Shown: positions 9,465 through 19,106 of the stretch, piece after piece
Layout of the letters: each line of letters begins with the position of its first letter
Numbering within the stretch: the first letter of the stretch is position 1
Assembly (NCBI RefSeq): GCF_001742225.1
Contig: NZ_CP017076.1
Coordinates: 1,401,001-1,465,000, forward strand
Reading direction: 5' to 3'
Source of the DNA: Novosphingobium resinovorum
GTDB taxonomy: Bacteria > Pseudomonadota > Alphaproteobacteria > Sphingomonadales > Sphingomonadaceae
DNA: 64,000 nt
The notes under the pieces: model-generated
Told to the model about the DNA's origin: nothing
Database searches by the model: none
What the model saw: the letters and a program-made list of their open reading frames with translations, nothing else
Position numbers and translations under genes: made by a program

Positions 9465-9825
9465 CGCCCTGCGCCTGATGCGTGGGGCCGGGCAAGGGCA
9501 CCATGACCCGCGAGCCGGGCGTCGCGGCGAGCGCGTCGATGTCGGACAGCCCGGCCGCGTCGGCGAGGCGCCAGTCCAGTTCGGCCCGGCCGTAGGCCCG
9601 CGCCGCGATGAGGTCGGCGCGGTCGCTTACTCCGATTTCGGCGACCCCGGCGGGGGAGAACGCCTCGGGCGGCGGGATCAGCCGCCGGGTGACGTAGGCC
9701 GCGTCACTGCCGTCTGGCAGCGTGACGGTGGCGAGCGGCAGGCCTTGATAGCGGCTGGTCGCGCCGAATGCGGGCTCGGCGCCGGGGGTAAGGCCGGGCA
9801 GGACGGGAAGCTGCGACGTGCTCAT
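9457..9825 (-). CDS. gp53/LysM-like baseplate or tail protein
   Basis: A 122-residue protein. Its N-terminal half has 'SRYQGLPLATVTLPDGSDAA' and 'YVTRRLIPPPEAF', which I recall from small eCIS proteins described as LysM-domain or T4 gp53-like baseplate wedge proteins. The C-terminal half looks like a LysM fold: 'DRADLIAARAYGRAELDWRL', then 'PGSRVMVPLP'. LysM-like modules in tails bind the tube-baseplate junction or peptidoglycan. It starts at 9825, overlapping the Afp7-like gene upstream by ATGA, and runs eight bases into the hub gene. The structural assignment is family-based and moderately sure. Confidence 0.7.
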   Translation of the reverse strand: MSTSQLPVLPGLTPGAEPAFGATSRYQGLPLATVTLPDGSDAAYVTRRLIPPPEAFSPAGVAEIGVSDRADLIAARAYGRAELDWRLADAAGLSDIDALAATPGSRVMVPLPGPTHQAQGDA

Positions 9826-10478
9826 TGCAGCGCCTCCAGCCCCAGATCGGACAAGGCCCGTCCGCCGAAGCGCCCGGCGAGGCTCTCCTTGCGCCCCTGA
9901 TAGGCGAGGTAGAGCGAGGCAGGCCAGCTGGTGAAGCCGAGGTCGTTGGCATTGAGCACCCGCAGCGACAGCTTCACTTTCGCGCGGATCGGATTGAGCG
10001 CGGTGTCGAAGGCGTCCTCGGTCACGCTCATGTCGGTCAGGCGCACCGGCATCACCCGCGAACGGCCCCAGACGAAGACGGTCAGCGGTTCCGGCGCGGG
10101 CAGCACCTCGATCGCACCGCGCGCCGCCTGTGCGTGGGCCGCGCGCATCGCCGCGAGGCCGGGGTAGAGCATCCGTTCGAGGATCGCGAGCTGGGGCCAG
10201 AGGCCTAGCGTGGCGGCATCGTCGGTCGGCTCGGCATTCTCAAGCGCATCGGTGGCGTCGAGTTCGGCTTCCAGCGAGATCGTCTCGGTCGGCGGGCCGG
10301 TTAGGCGGGTCGCCTCCTCCGCCGGGGCGCCGTCGGACGCGCCGCGCGGCTGCAGGGTGCGGGAGAGGGTGTCGGGGTTGTACTGCAGCGGCACGACCTC
10401 GCTCAGCACGCCGGTCTGCGCCTCGACGCGCACGAGACCGGCCTTGAGCAGACGGGGGGTGAGGGGGGAACTGGCCAT
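9822..10478 (-). CDS. Contractile injection system tube/baseplate protein, Afp7-like
   Basis: A 218-residue protein whose N-terminus 'LVRVEAQTGVLSEVVPLQYN' followed by 'PDTLSRTLQPRG' is the signature of the CIS tube-protein N-terminal domain (Afp7/PVC7-like). Further motifs are 'GPPTETISLEAELDATDALE', 'VFVWGRSRVMPVRLTDMSVT' and 'EDAFDTALNPIRAKVKLSL'. These proteins join the tube to the hub. I choose ATG 10478 because the similarity begins there and an AAGG sits upstream; the longer frame to 10808 is Arg-rich shadow. It lies 16 bases after the DUF4157/OmpA gene, one of the few non-overlapping junctions in the operon. Confidence 0.85.
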   Translation of the reverse strand: MASSPLTPRLLKAGLVRVEAQTGVLSEVVPLQYNPDTLSRTLQPRGASDGAPAEEATRLTGPPTETISLEAELDATDALENAEPTDDAATLGLWPQLAILERMLYPGLAAMRAAHAQAARGAIEVLPAPEPLTVFVWGRSRVMPVRLTDMSVTEDAFDTALNPIRAKVKLSLRVLNANDLGFTSWPASLYLAYQGRKESLAGRFGGRALSDLGLEALQ

Positions 10479-10494
10479 CGTCGCGCCTTTTGCT

Positions 10495-11856
10495 TCAGGG
10501 TTTCTTTTTCTTCTTCTCGGCCCAGGGGGGATCGAGCAGGTCGATCGAGAGCCCGCGCACCGAGGTGCCCCGGATCTCGTCTTCCTGCTGCCAACGGTCC
10601 CACTGGTTCGGGTTTTGTCGGTACTGGTAGGATTCGTAAGCACTGGAGATTGAGCGGCGGGCCAGCCAGTCGCCGATGTCCGCGCCGAACACGCCGCTCC
10701 AGAACGGTAGCAGTCCGCGATAGAGAGACTCTGCCGCGGCGGCGTCCCGCAAGTCCACCGACTGCCCGCGCAGCGCCGCGGAACGTGCAAGGGCGGTCCA
10801 GTCCACACCCTCGCCGCGCCATGGGAAGAGGCTCTCGTTACTCAGTGGCGGCACCAGCGTGGCATCGAAGCGTGGCGCGTAATCCGAGGGTAGCAGGCTC
10901 GCCCCGTAGCGCGGCGCGAAGCGGGGATCGAGGAGGGGGGCGGACGCCTCCGGCTCGCTCCCGGCAGGCGGCGGTGCGACATCCGGACGTCCCCCGACAA
11001 GCGGGCTCGGATCGAGCTGCAGGCGAAAATCGCCGAGCAGGCCGATGCTGGAAAGCTCCGGCGCATCGCGCAGGCGGATGCCGACGCGCCGGTTCTCTTC
11101 CACGGGGCCGAAGTCCTGCACTTCGCCTTGCGCGTGGACGTCGAGCAGCGAACCGGGCGGCAGCAGCGGTTCGATCGCCCTGCGCACGGCGACGCCGCGA
11201 TGGGCGGACAAGTTGGCGTTGTAGGCGTCGTCGCCCTCCAGTGAAGCGTAGCCGTAGACGTCCACCCACAACCTGCGGCTGCGCCCGCGCATCAGGCCCT
11301 CGATCGTGGCGACGTCGCCGGGGTCGAGGTCGGCGCTGTCGCGCTCGAACAGGACGTGGCCGGTCTCCGGCATCACGCCTTCGCCGCGCTCGAACGCATC
11401 GCGCGGGGGCGCCGAGCCGATGCCGCGCGGGCGGGGCGGATCGTCGTGGAGCGCGATCGGCGGCGCGGCTCCGGTACGGGCCTGCGCGACATGGGCGAGT
11501 TCGTGAAGCAGTACCGGCGCGCCCGCTCCGGCGCCCAGCACGACCTCGTCCCCCAGAGCGAAGGCATTGGCGCCCAGCACGTGCGTGCGCTCCCGCGCTT
11601 CGGCCCCGGTGTGGAGGCGTACTCCGGCCAGGTCGATGCCCAGCTGTGCCTCGGCCTGTCGCCGCACCGTGCCCGGCAGCAGGGAGCCGCCGCTGCGGGG
11701 GAGCAGTCCGGCCTCGTCCCGGGCTGCCCGGCGAGATGCGGGCAGCCCGCCGAGCAGCCCCGGTGCGGCCAGCCCGCGCACGGCGGTATCGTGCGCGCGG
11801 TTCTCCAGCGTGGGGCGTGCCGCTTCGGGAGAAGCGCGGGGGGAGGGCGCGTTCAT
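10495..11856 (-). CDS. DUF4157 (eCIS core) protein with OmpA-like domain
   Basis: A 453-residue protein with two recognisable parts. Around residues 60-130 is the DUF4157/eCIS-core domain with a zinc-protease-like HELAH at about 118-122 ('LLHELAHVAQ'). Around 160-275 is an OmpA-like module: 'FERDSADLDPGDVATIEGL', 'YGYASLEGDDAYNANLSAHR' and 'ENRRVGIRL'. These keep the spacing of peptidoglycan-binding OmpA domains. A Pro-rich linker and a less familiar tail follow, ending in five lysines before a final Pro. DUF4157 is strongly linked to eCIS operons and often forms the N-terminus of candidate cargo. Possible roles are an injected effector, a particle anchor to the cell wall, or an assembly factor. 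The start overlaps nothing downstream but is itself overlapped by the 2417-residue gene's stop (ATGA). Confidence 0.82.
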   Translation of the reverse strand: MNAPSPRASPEAARPTLENRAHDTAVRGLAAPGLLGGLPASRRAARDEAGLLPRSGGSLLPGTVRRQAEAQLGIDLAGVRLHTGAEARERTHVLGANAFALGDEVVLGAGAGAPVLLHELAHVAQARTGAAPPIALHDDPPRPRGIGSAPPRDAFERGEGVMPETGHVLFERDSADLDPGDVATIEGLMRGRSRRLWVDVYGYASLEGDDAYNANLSAHRGVAVRRAIEPLLPPGSLLDVHAQGEVQDFGPVEENRRVGIRLRDAPELSSIGLLGDFRLQLDPSPLVGGRPDVAPPPAGSEPEASAPLLDPRFAPRYGASLLPSDYAPRFDATLVPPLSNESLFPWRGEGVDWTALARSAALRGQSVDLRDAAAAESLYRGLLPFWSGVFGADIGDWLARRSISSAYESYQYRQNPNQWDRWQQEDEIRGTSVRGLSIDLLDPPWAEKKKKKP

Positions 11857-14800
11857 GGACGGTCCTCCCGGGGCCTGCCGTTCGCGTCGAGGCTCCGGAA
11901 TTCCCCGGCGGTGTCGAGTGCGGGAGCCCCTGCGCGGCGCGGGGCGGGTGTCTCTGGCACCGGGCAGACCTGATCCGGATTGAGCGTGACGATCAGATTG
12001 GTGACGCTCGCCTCGGACAAAGTTCCTTCGGCCGTACGCGGGGTCAGCCCGGCAAAGCCGATCTCGGCATCGGCGATACGGCCGATGTGCACCGCGCCGG
12101 TGCGAACGTCACGCGATCCGCGTCCGCGCGTCGGGAAGCGCAAGTCGAGCGCGCTGAGATCGAAATGATCGAGCCGTACCGCCAGTGCGCCGAGGCGCTC
12201 GGGATTGGTGATGCCCTGACGGCGGAGGCTCGGGTAGGCGTTGAAGATCGGATCGAGCGGTTGCAGCGCCCCCGTGACCGTGAGGCCCCCGAGCGCGTGC
12301 GGCGCGAGTGTCGCCGTCCCTATCGATCCCAGCGAGACGGTGAGATCCGAACCGTTGTCCAGCCCCAGCGCGAGCGCCAGCCGGTCGATCCTGAGCGGAG
12401 CGGCGTAGTCCGTGCCGCCGGAATCCGAGGATGCCGACGGTGCGCGGGGAGAGCGTGCGCGCAGCAGGGTTTCCAGGTCGATCCGGCCCGCCTCCGCCTC
12501 GCGCAGGTGATTGCCTTCGAGGTTCCATTCGAAGAAGTCGTGATAGATCGGGATCGGCTCCGGCGTGGGCCCCATGCCTTCGGGATCGCCCGGCGGGTAG
12601 AAGTGGAAGCCGGCCCCGATGAAAAGCGTCGATCCTTCGAGGTGGAAGTCCACCAGGGCATCGGCGAGGTTGGGGATCTGGCCCTCGAGGTCGGCGTAAT
12701 TGATCGAACCGTTGGTGATCGGAACGTTCACCCCGAAGGTGTAGTCCAGCGAAGGGATGCCCAGCGCCCCGTCGATCCCGTAGGCGCCGGCGAGCGTGAA
12801 GCTGCCGTTGACGTGGCTGAACAGCTCGTGGTTCGCGGCGAGCCATGCCGCGCCCGCATCTCCCGCCAGATAGCGCGAGGCTGTTGCCCCGCTGCCGCTT
12901 CCCCCGCCTGACGGGATCGGATCGATGCGGAACCACGCGTCGGTGATCGTCGCCGAGGGAATCTCGATGACGCGGCGGCCCTGGTTGTTGCCGCCGAGAT
13001 CCACCGCGACTTGCGGGGACTCGATGCGGCGGATGTCGAGGTGGATGCCCGCACCCTCGTCGTCGTAGCGCAGGCCGCGTGCGTTGAGGCCGGCGAGGGT
13101 GACGTGGCCGCCTTCCGCCGCGTTGTAGGACAGTCGATCGCCGCCGATGCCGGTGCCTTCGCCGAACATGTCGTGCCGGGTGCCGCCCGCTCCCCGGCGC
13201 ACGCGGATGCGCTGGTCGGGATCGCCCATCACGTAGCCGACGATCTGGGTGGCGGACCAGTTGAGGAGGTCGATGCTCATCGGCCCGTCGCCCGCGAGGT
13301 TCGCCTGAAGCACGTCGGCATCGAAGGCCATGCGGGCATTGAGCGAGCCGACCAGCTGCGCCTGCAGCCGCTCGGTGTGAAGTGCTTCGGCGCGTACGAT
13401 CCCGGTGATCGCGGTGCCTCCGGCGGAGGGCACGATCTCCAGCGGCTCGTTGGTGGCGGGATCGGCAGGGCGGCCGACAAGGACAGGGCCGACCGTGAAG
13501 GGCTCGCTCTCCGGCAGGTCCAGCCAGAGGTCGAGGCTCGCAAGGTGGATACGCATCCCCGAGGCGGCCACCCGGCCAAGGCGCAATTCGTCGATGACGA
13601 TGCGTTCGTAGGGCGTGCCTGCAGCCGCCGCTGCCGCGGGCGTGGGATGCAGGTGCACCGAGAGCCGCGCGGTGATGTCGCTGACCGTGATCTCGCTGGT
13701 GTCGGGGGCGAGGATCTGCATCGACGGTCCCGAAAGCTCCAGCTGGGAGAGGTTCAGGCTGTCCAGATGCAGCGGCGCGCTGCCGTTCGCGCCGATCGAG
13801 ACGACGTTGCCGGAATAGCGGATCAGCCCGGTGTCGAAGTTGCGGAACCCATAGCCGAGATCGACACCCGGCCCGGTGCCGTCTCCATAGTGGACCGTGC
13901 CCGCGCCCGAGATTCCCGTAGCCCGTCCCTCGATCGCACCGCCGGGATCGAAGGCGAAGTCGATCCTTCCCGCGTTCAGCATGCCGCTCACGCGCAATTG
14001 TTCGCCGTAGCGCACGAGGAAGTCGGTCTCCACCGAGCCGATCGAGCCGCGCGCCCTTGCTGCACCGGCGGTCGGCCCGATGGTGGTCGCCGCGCCGCCG
14101 AGGCCGATCAGCAGGTTGTGGACGTTGATGTCGGACAGCGTCGCCGCCTCTCCCGGCACGAAGCGCCCGCCCGGTGCGGCCTCGGGCAGTTCCAGGTGCA
14201 GCGAACCGGCATCGACGACGATCCGCGCGGCGCTGATGCGGTCGACATGGAGGCTGTCGATCGCGAATTCGCTGCGCTCGTCCGCCAGCGAGGAATAGCG
14301 GCCGGAGAAGCGCACGCCGGTGGCCACCGTCGGGCCGTCGGCGCGGATCGTGGTGCCGTCGGCGGTGTGCCAGCGGATGCGGCTGAAGGTCAGGCTGTCG
14401 AGCCGCAGCGCATTGATCCGCGTGTCGCCGCCCGCCAGGACGACCTGCCCGGACACGTCGCCGCGCGTGATATGCATGCCCCCGCCGCTGCGTCCGTCCG
14501 CGCCGCGATAGGTGACGTCGGTGTCGGAGGCGACGAGGGCATCGAGGGCGACGGTCATCGTGCCGTCGCTGGCCATGTCGACACTGACCGCGCGAGGCGC
14601 GCGCTCGGCCCCTTCCGGCCGATCGAGCTGGCCACCGGCCTCCAGCATCCGGCCCATCGCGAAACGGAAGCGCATCTGGTCGAATCCGGCGACCTCGATG
14701 GCGCCGGACATCCGCGTCTCCTCGCCGCCGAGGTCGATGTCGAATCCTCGCAGCGCCAGCCCGAGCAGGGCGCCGGAGGTGATCTCGATCCGGTACGAAC

Positions 14801-17800
14801 TGCTGCCAGCAACCAGTTTCTCGTAGCCGAGGCCGCTGCCTTCGATCCGGCCGATGCGGAAGGTCTCGATGTGGATGTTGCGGAAATCGATGCCGCCGTT
14901 CTCTCCGGTGCGGCGGCGCAGCAGGATGTCGGCGGTGATGTCGCGCGCGGTGCTCAGGCCATCCGCCCAGATGTGATGGGTGCCGTTGTTGTAGTCGAGG
15001 GCCTGCAAGTCGAGCTGGCGCACCAGGAGCCCCTCGACATGCAGCCCGTCGGTAGCCACCCGCAACCCGGCGCTGACACCCGAGAGGGCGAGGGCCTGTC
15101 CCTCGCGCTCGGTGATGCCCGCGCCGTGGATGCCGCGCACCGCCACGGAACTGGCCCCGATCCGCGCGGAAAACGCCTCGCCGCCGCCTGCCGAGATGGT
15201 CGGTCCGGTCACGGTGACTTCGCGCACGCGGATGTCGAGCAGTTCGCCCAGCTGGCGCGACACTTCCAGCAGTTCGCGTTGGTCCTGCGGCGAGCGGGCC
15301 AATCCTTCCGGCACGCCGATGCCGAGCGAACGGCTCCGCAGTTCCTCGTAGCGACCGACCAGCGGGCGCAGGTGCAGCAGGTGCTCGCGCTCGGCGGGCA
15401 GAGGAGGCGGATCGGCGCGCAACTGCGCCTCGATCGCGGCGAGCGTGGGGATCGTCGCGGGCAGGGCAAGGTCGCGCAGGGTGAATTCGTCGGCGGTCAC
15501 GCTCGGCCCGCTCGCCGCTGTGCCGAGGCGTGCGGGCGAAGGGGGACCGGCGCTGACGAAGCGGCGGATCGCCTCCTCGCTGGTCATCTGGCGGAAGGCC
15601 AGCGCGGCAGTGTCGCCGCCGCCGCGTATGCCGGTCAGTTCCGCATGGCCAAGGCGGACCGGGCCGTCCACGCCGTCGACGCTGACCCGCGCAATGGCGA
15701 TGGAGAGGCCGCCGACACCGCCCACGCCCGTCTCGGCCTGCAAGGTGTCGAGCCGTGCCTGCTCGGCGGCGCTCAGGCGATGCCCTGCCTGCAGCCGCGC
15801 CATGAGCCCCAGCATTTCCGCCTCCAGCGGCTCCAGTGCGGCGAGCCGGGGCCGCAACTCCTCGCGATCGGCGACCAGCCCAGCGACTTGTTCGGGCGCG
15901 GCGGCGCGCGCCCGTTCGATCCGCGCGTCGAGGACGAAGATCTGCGCGCGCAGCGCCGCCGCGCGGTTGCCGCCTGCCGCCGCCGTGAAGCCCTCGACCG
16001 AGAGGCTGGCGACGCGCAGGTCGCCCATGTGAAGGCCCTGCGCGTCGATGCGCCCGACCGAGATGGTCGCGGTGCCCAGCGAGGTGTTCGCCGCCGCCCG
16101 CTCGGTCAGCGCGTCGCGGTTGAGCGCGAGGTCCCACACCAGGCCGAGCACATGGCCCAGGACCGGGGAATCGGGCAGCGGTGCGGTCTGGAAGCTGGCG
16201 CTGGCATCGACTCCGGCGATGCCGAGGTGGCGCAGGCCGGTCGGTTCGGCGTCCCCCGCGCGGGTGTGGACGATCTCGTCGAGCGAGACATCGTCCACAT
16301 GGAAGCGCCCGGCACGCGGCGCCCGCAAGTCCTCTGGCGCAAAGGTGAGCGCGAAATCGAGGTCGGTGAGCGAGACGGCGCCCGCGCGCAGCGTCGATCC
16401 GGTCGAGACGGAGGCGAACCGGGTGAGCGCGATCCGGCTGGCCCGCACGCGCATGAAACCGGCGGGCCCGTTGATCTCGATATCGACGACGTTGGGCTGG
16501 GCGAGCGCCGCCTCGCGGTTGTCCGAGCCGATGGAAATCCGCTCGCCCGGCGAACGCGCCAGCACCGCGCCGGTGTAGAGCGGAGCCCCGGCGTTGCCCT
16601 CCAGCTGTTCGAGGTCGACGGTCACCCTGAGCCCGGTGGTCTCGGCATACGTCGCGGATTCCCCGGTGAAGGGGTCGGTGCCGTGGACGGGGCGGGTGTA
16701 CTCCTCCAGTTCGTAGGCGCCGGTGCCGAACAGCATCGCCAGCAGGTGGCGGCTGCTCCGCGCGGCGCTGACCGTGTGCGGGCGCGGGAACGTGCGCCCC
16801 ACGCGCGGGTCGTAGAGCGCGAAACGTTCGACCAGCGGCCCAAGCGGCTCGCGGGTCCAGGCCCGTTGGCGGTGCGACTGCTCGAAGATCCAGTCGAAGT
16901 CGCCCGCCGTGATGCCCATCTGGACCAGCAGCGCCAGATCGGCCGGGTTCGTCCCGTCCCATGCCGCCGGGTCGGCCAGTTGGCGGCGCAGCGGGGTTTC
17001 CCCGCGCTCGTCAGGGCGGGTGAAGGCGAACGACAGCCCTGCCTCGTGGAGCATCGACTGCGACAGTGCCCCGGCGATCCGGGCGGCATAGGCGCCGCGA
17101 TCCTCAAGCTCGAAGGCGCGGCGCTGGTCCTCGGGCAGGGCGCGCAGGATGTGGAAGGCGAACAGCGCCTCCTCGAACGTCACCTCGTCGATGGTAATGA
17201 TCCACAGGAAGGTGCTGACGTGGAGCAGCTGCCGCAGGTCCTCGCGGTTGAACGCCGGATCGCGGGCGCCGAGGACAGTGGCGAGATCGTTCCAGTAGCG
17301 TCGGTCCTGTTTTACTCCGTCGGAGAGGGCGGAGAACAAGCGGCGCATCAGGCCCAGGACGTCAAGCCTTCGCACGACGGCCTGCAGGACGGACAAGCCG
17401 GGCGCCGGGCGCGTGGAGGCGGGCGCGGTTCCTTCCGGCGGCGCGTGGGCAGGAGCCGGCACGGCGAGCGCGGCCAGTCGCACGAACAGGCGATAGGCCG
17501 CCTCGGCGCTGTCGTCGAAGGCGCGGGCGGCGGCGATCAGTTCGGCCTGTCCTTCCAGCAGCGCGCCCGCCTCTGCGGTGAGGTCGGACAGGGAACCGTC
17601 TTCGCCGCGAACCACGATAAGCCCGGCCATGGCGGCTTCGGCGCGCAGGTCGTCCGGCAGTTCCTCGATCAGCCGCAGGTAGAGGCGGCCCTCGTCGAGC
17701 GACTGGAAGCGCGCCTGCTCGGCCGGCGGCATGGCGCGCAGCATGTCCCAGGCGAGCGAGGCCTCCCAGTCCCGCACTGCCCAGTCGAAGAAGCTGCGGC

Positions 17801-19106
17801 TCAGCAGGGTACGCATCCGGGCCATGGTCCTGTCCGGCCGCCGGGTGCGGACGAGCATCGCGAAGCCGCGCGCTTCGGGTGTCTCGCCCCGGCGGTCGAC
17901 GGGTTCGAGCGCGCCGATCCAGCGATCGACGATGCCTGCGCCGTCGAGCCGGGCGATGACGCTCTGCAGGCTGCTTTCCGGCAAGGGGGGAAGGGCGGCG
18001 TCCGGTGCAGGTGTCGGTGCGCCCGAGAAGCGCGGGTCCGGCACCGCGAGTGCGGGGTTTTCAGCCAGCAGCCGAAGCGCCTCACGGGCGTCCTCGCGGC
18101 TGGCGCCGGTGAGCATGATGGAGAGCGTGCGGCGCAAGTCCTCTTCGCGCCGGGTGAGGTCGGGCGCGGCCGCACGCCGTCCCGCTTCGGTGCGCGCGGC
18201 CCGGCGGCCGGCCTCCTCGCGGTCGTATTCGGGCAGGGCGGTTGTGCGCAAGGCGCGCAGGTCCGCGCCGTTATCGCCGCCTTCGAGGCGCGTGAGCTGG
18301 CCTATCGGCACGCGGCGCAGCGTGGTGACGGCGGCGTGATGTTCGGCCGGACTGAGCGAGCCGGGGTCGAGCCGCATCGCCCGGAAGATGCGATGGCCGT
18401 TGTCGGCGCGGTCCAGCATGTCCGTGGTGAACGATTCCGCTGCGGCCAGAACCTCGCGCCGATGGCTGCGTGCATGATCATCGCCAAGGCCGTTCGCGAG
18501 CGCGGCGAGCGGCCCGGTGCCCAGCTGCGCCGCCAGCACCCGCGCCGTCTCGAAAGGCAGCGGCGCGAGCAGGTCCAGCACGCGGGTCACGGCATCGGCG
18601 GACGGGGTTTCCTGCGCGAGCAGGCGAACCATGTCCTCGCGCTCGTCCCGGTAATTGGCCTCGACAACGTCTTCCAGACTGCGTGCGGGTGACGGCTCGG
18701 CCCCGTCGAAGTGCAGCGCGCCGCCGGTCGCCGCACGCGGGCGCGGCGCCATGCCTCCGCCGAGCAGGGTTGCGGCCAAGCGCTCGGCCTCGCGCTCGGC
18801 GGCAAGCGGCGAGGGCGGTGTCGCGGAATGCAGGCGGCCTTGCGCGACATGGACGAGTTCGTGCGCCAGCGTCAGGCGGCTCGCCTCGGATGCCGGATCG
18901 TAGCCGCGCAGCCACACCACGTTGCCCCGCGCCGCGCCCCGCGCCCCGGCATCGGCCAGCAGGCGGTCGCCCTCGCGATCGAGCCGGAGATCAACCTCGC
19001 TCGCCGCAAGGCCGAGAGCCGGGGCGAGGCAGGCGAGCGCGTCTTGCGCGGCCTCGCGCGGGGCGCTCACGCTCTCGGTCGGGGAAGGGGCGGCGCGTTC
19101 GCTCAT
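11853..19106 (-). CDS. Giant DUF4157 protein with helical and AsmA-like beta repeats (2417 aa)
   Basis: This 2417-residue protein is the largest in the window. Residues 1-110 are a DUF4157/eCIS-core domain with HELVH at about 82-86 ('LTLAHELVHVAQ'). Residues 330-760 are helical and hold at least two copies of a roughly 200-residue unit, with matching sites near 452 ('WDMLRAMPPAEQARFQSLDE') and 650 ('FHILRALPEDQRRAFELEDR'). From about 800 to 2350 it is a long array of short beta strands with AsmA- or beta-helix-like character. A recurring pattern appears near 1614 ('IDSLHVDRISAARIVVDAGS') and 1836 ('IDELRLGRVAASGMRIHLAS'). Two likely coiled-coil hairpins lie near 1050-1120 and 1225-1295. There is no signal peptide or membrane segment. 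It could be cargo, a length ruler or an envelope tether; I do not know its function. Confidence 0.8.
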   Translation of the reverse strand: MSERAAPSPTESVSAPREAAQDALACLAPALGLAASEVDLRLDREGDRLLADAGARGAARGNVVWLRGYDPASEASRLTLAHELVHVAQGRLHSATPPSPLAAEREAERLAATLLGGGMAPRPRAATGGALHFDGAEPSPARSLEDVVEANYRDEREDMVRLLAQETPSADAVTRVLDLLAPLPFETARVLAAQLGTGPLAALANGLGDDHARSHRREVLAAAESFTTDMLDRADNGHRIFRAMRLDPGSLSPAEHHAAVTTLRRVPIGQLTRLEGGDNGADLRALRTTALPEYDREEAGRRAARTEAGRRAAAPDLTRREEDLRRTLSIMLTGASREDAREALRLLAENPALAVPDPRFSGAPTPAPDAALPPLPESSLQSVIARLDGAGIVDRWIGALEPVDRRGETPEARGFAMLVRTRRPDRTMARMRTLLSRSFFDWAVRDWEASLAWDMLRAMPPAEQARFQSLDEGRLYLRLIEELPDDLRAEAAMAGLIVVRGEDGSLSDLTAEAGALLEGQAELIAAARAFDDSAEAAYRLFVRLAALAVPAPAHAPPEGTAPASTRPAPGLSVLQAVVRRLDVLGLMRRLFSALSDGVKQDRRYWNDLATVLGARDPAFNREDLRQLLHVSTFLWIITIDEVTFEEALFAFHILRALPEDQRRAFELEDRGAYAARIAGALSQSMLHEAGLSFAFTRPDERGETPLRRQLADPAAWDGTNPADLALLVQMGITAGDFDWIFEQSHRQRAWTREPLGPLVERFALYDPRVGRTFPRPHTVSAARSSRHLLAMLFGTGAYELEEYTRPVHGTDPFTGESATYAETTGLRVTVDLEQLEGNAGAPLYTGAVLARSPGERISIGSDNREAALAQPNVVDIEINGPAGFMRVRASRIALTRFASVSTGSTLRAGAVSLTDLDFALTFAPEDLRAPRAGRFHVDDVSLDEIVHTRAGDAEPTGLRHLGIAGVDASASFQTAPLPDSPVLGHVLGLVWDLALNRDALTERAAANTSLGTATISVGRIDAQGLHMGDLRVASLSVEGFTAAAGGNRAAALRAQIFVLDARIERARAAAPEQVAGLVADREELRPRLAALEPLEAEMLGLMARLQAGHRLSAAEQARLDTLQAETGVGGVGGLSIAIARVSVDGVDGPVRLGHAELTGIRGGGDTAALAFRQMTSEEAIRRFVSAGPPSPARLGTAASGPSVTADEFTLRDLALPATIPTLAAIEAQLRADPPPLPAEREHLLHLRPLVGRYEELRSRSLGIGVPEGLARSPQDQRELLEVSRQLGELLDIRVREVTVTGPTISAGGGEAFSARIGASSVAVRGIHGAGITEREGQALALSGVSAGLRVATDGLHVEGLLVRQLDLQALDYNNGTHHIWADGLSTARDITADILLRRRTGENGGIDFRNIHIETFRIGRIEGSGLGYEKLVAGSSSYRIEITSGALLGLALRGFDIDLGGEETRMSGAIEVAGFDQMRFRFAMGRMLEAGGQLDRPEGAERAPRAVSVDMASDGTMTVALDALVASDTDVTYRGADGRSGGGMHITRGDVSGQVVLAGGDTRINALRLDSLTFSRIRWHTADGTTIRADGPTVATGVRFSGRYSSLADERSEFAIDSLHVDRISAARIVVDAGSLHLELPEAAPGGRFVPGEAATLSDINVHNLLIGLGGAATTIGPTAGAARARGSIGSVETDFLVRYGEQLRVSGMLNAGRIDFAFDPGGAIEGRATGISGAGTVHYGDGTGPGVDLGYGFRNFDTGLIRYSGNVVSIGANGSAPLHLDSLNLSQLELSGPSMQILAPDTSEITVSDITARLSVHLHPTPAAAAAAGTPYERIVIDELRLGRVAASGMRIHLASLDLWLDLPESEPFTVGPVLVGRPADPATNEPLEIVPSAGGTAITGIVRAEALHTERLQAQLVGSLNARMAFDADVLQANLAGDGPMSIDLLNWSATQIVGYVMGDPDQRIRVRRGAGGTRHDMFGEGTGIGGDRLSYNAAEGGHVTLAGLNARGLRYDDEGAGIHLDIRRIESPQVAVDLGGNNQGRRVIEIPSATITDAWFRIDPIPSGGGSGSGATASRYLAGDAGAAWLAANHELFSHVNGSFTLAGAYGIDGALGIPSLDYTFGVNVPITNGSINYADLEGQIPNLADALVDFHLEGSTLFIGAGFHFYPPGDPEGMGPTPEPIPIYHDFFEWNLEGNHLREAEAGRIDLETLLRARSPRAPSASSDSGGTDYAAPLRIDRLALALGLDNGSDLTVSLGSIGTATLAPHALGGLTVTGALQPLDPIFNAYPSLRRQGITNPERLGALAVRLDHFDLSALDLRFPTRGRGSRDVRTGAVHIGRIADAEIGFAGLTPRTAEGTLSEASVTNLIVTLNPDQVCPVPETPAPRRAGAPALDTAGEFRSLDANGRPREDRP

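Noticed and set aside
12109..16962. 1617-residue minus-strand frame inside the same gene
   Set aside because: Extremely Arg-rich shadow in another frame of the 2417-residue coding sequence; no domain and no ribosome site.
13011..18692. 1893-residue open frame on the plus strand opposite the giant DUF4157 gene
   Set aside because: It is a high-GC antisense frame with Arg/Gly/Val-rich composition and no recognisable motif, overlapping a protein with clear domains.
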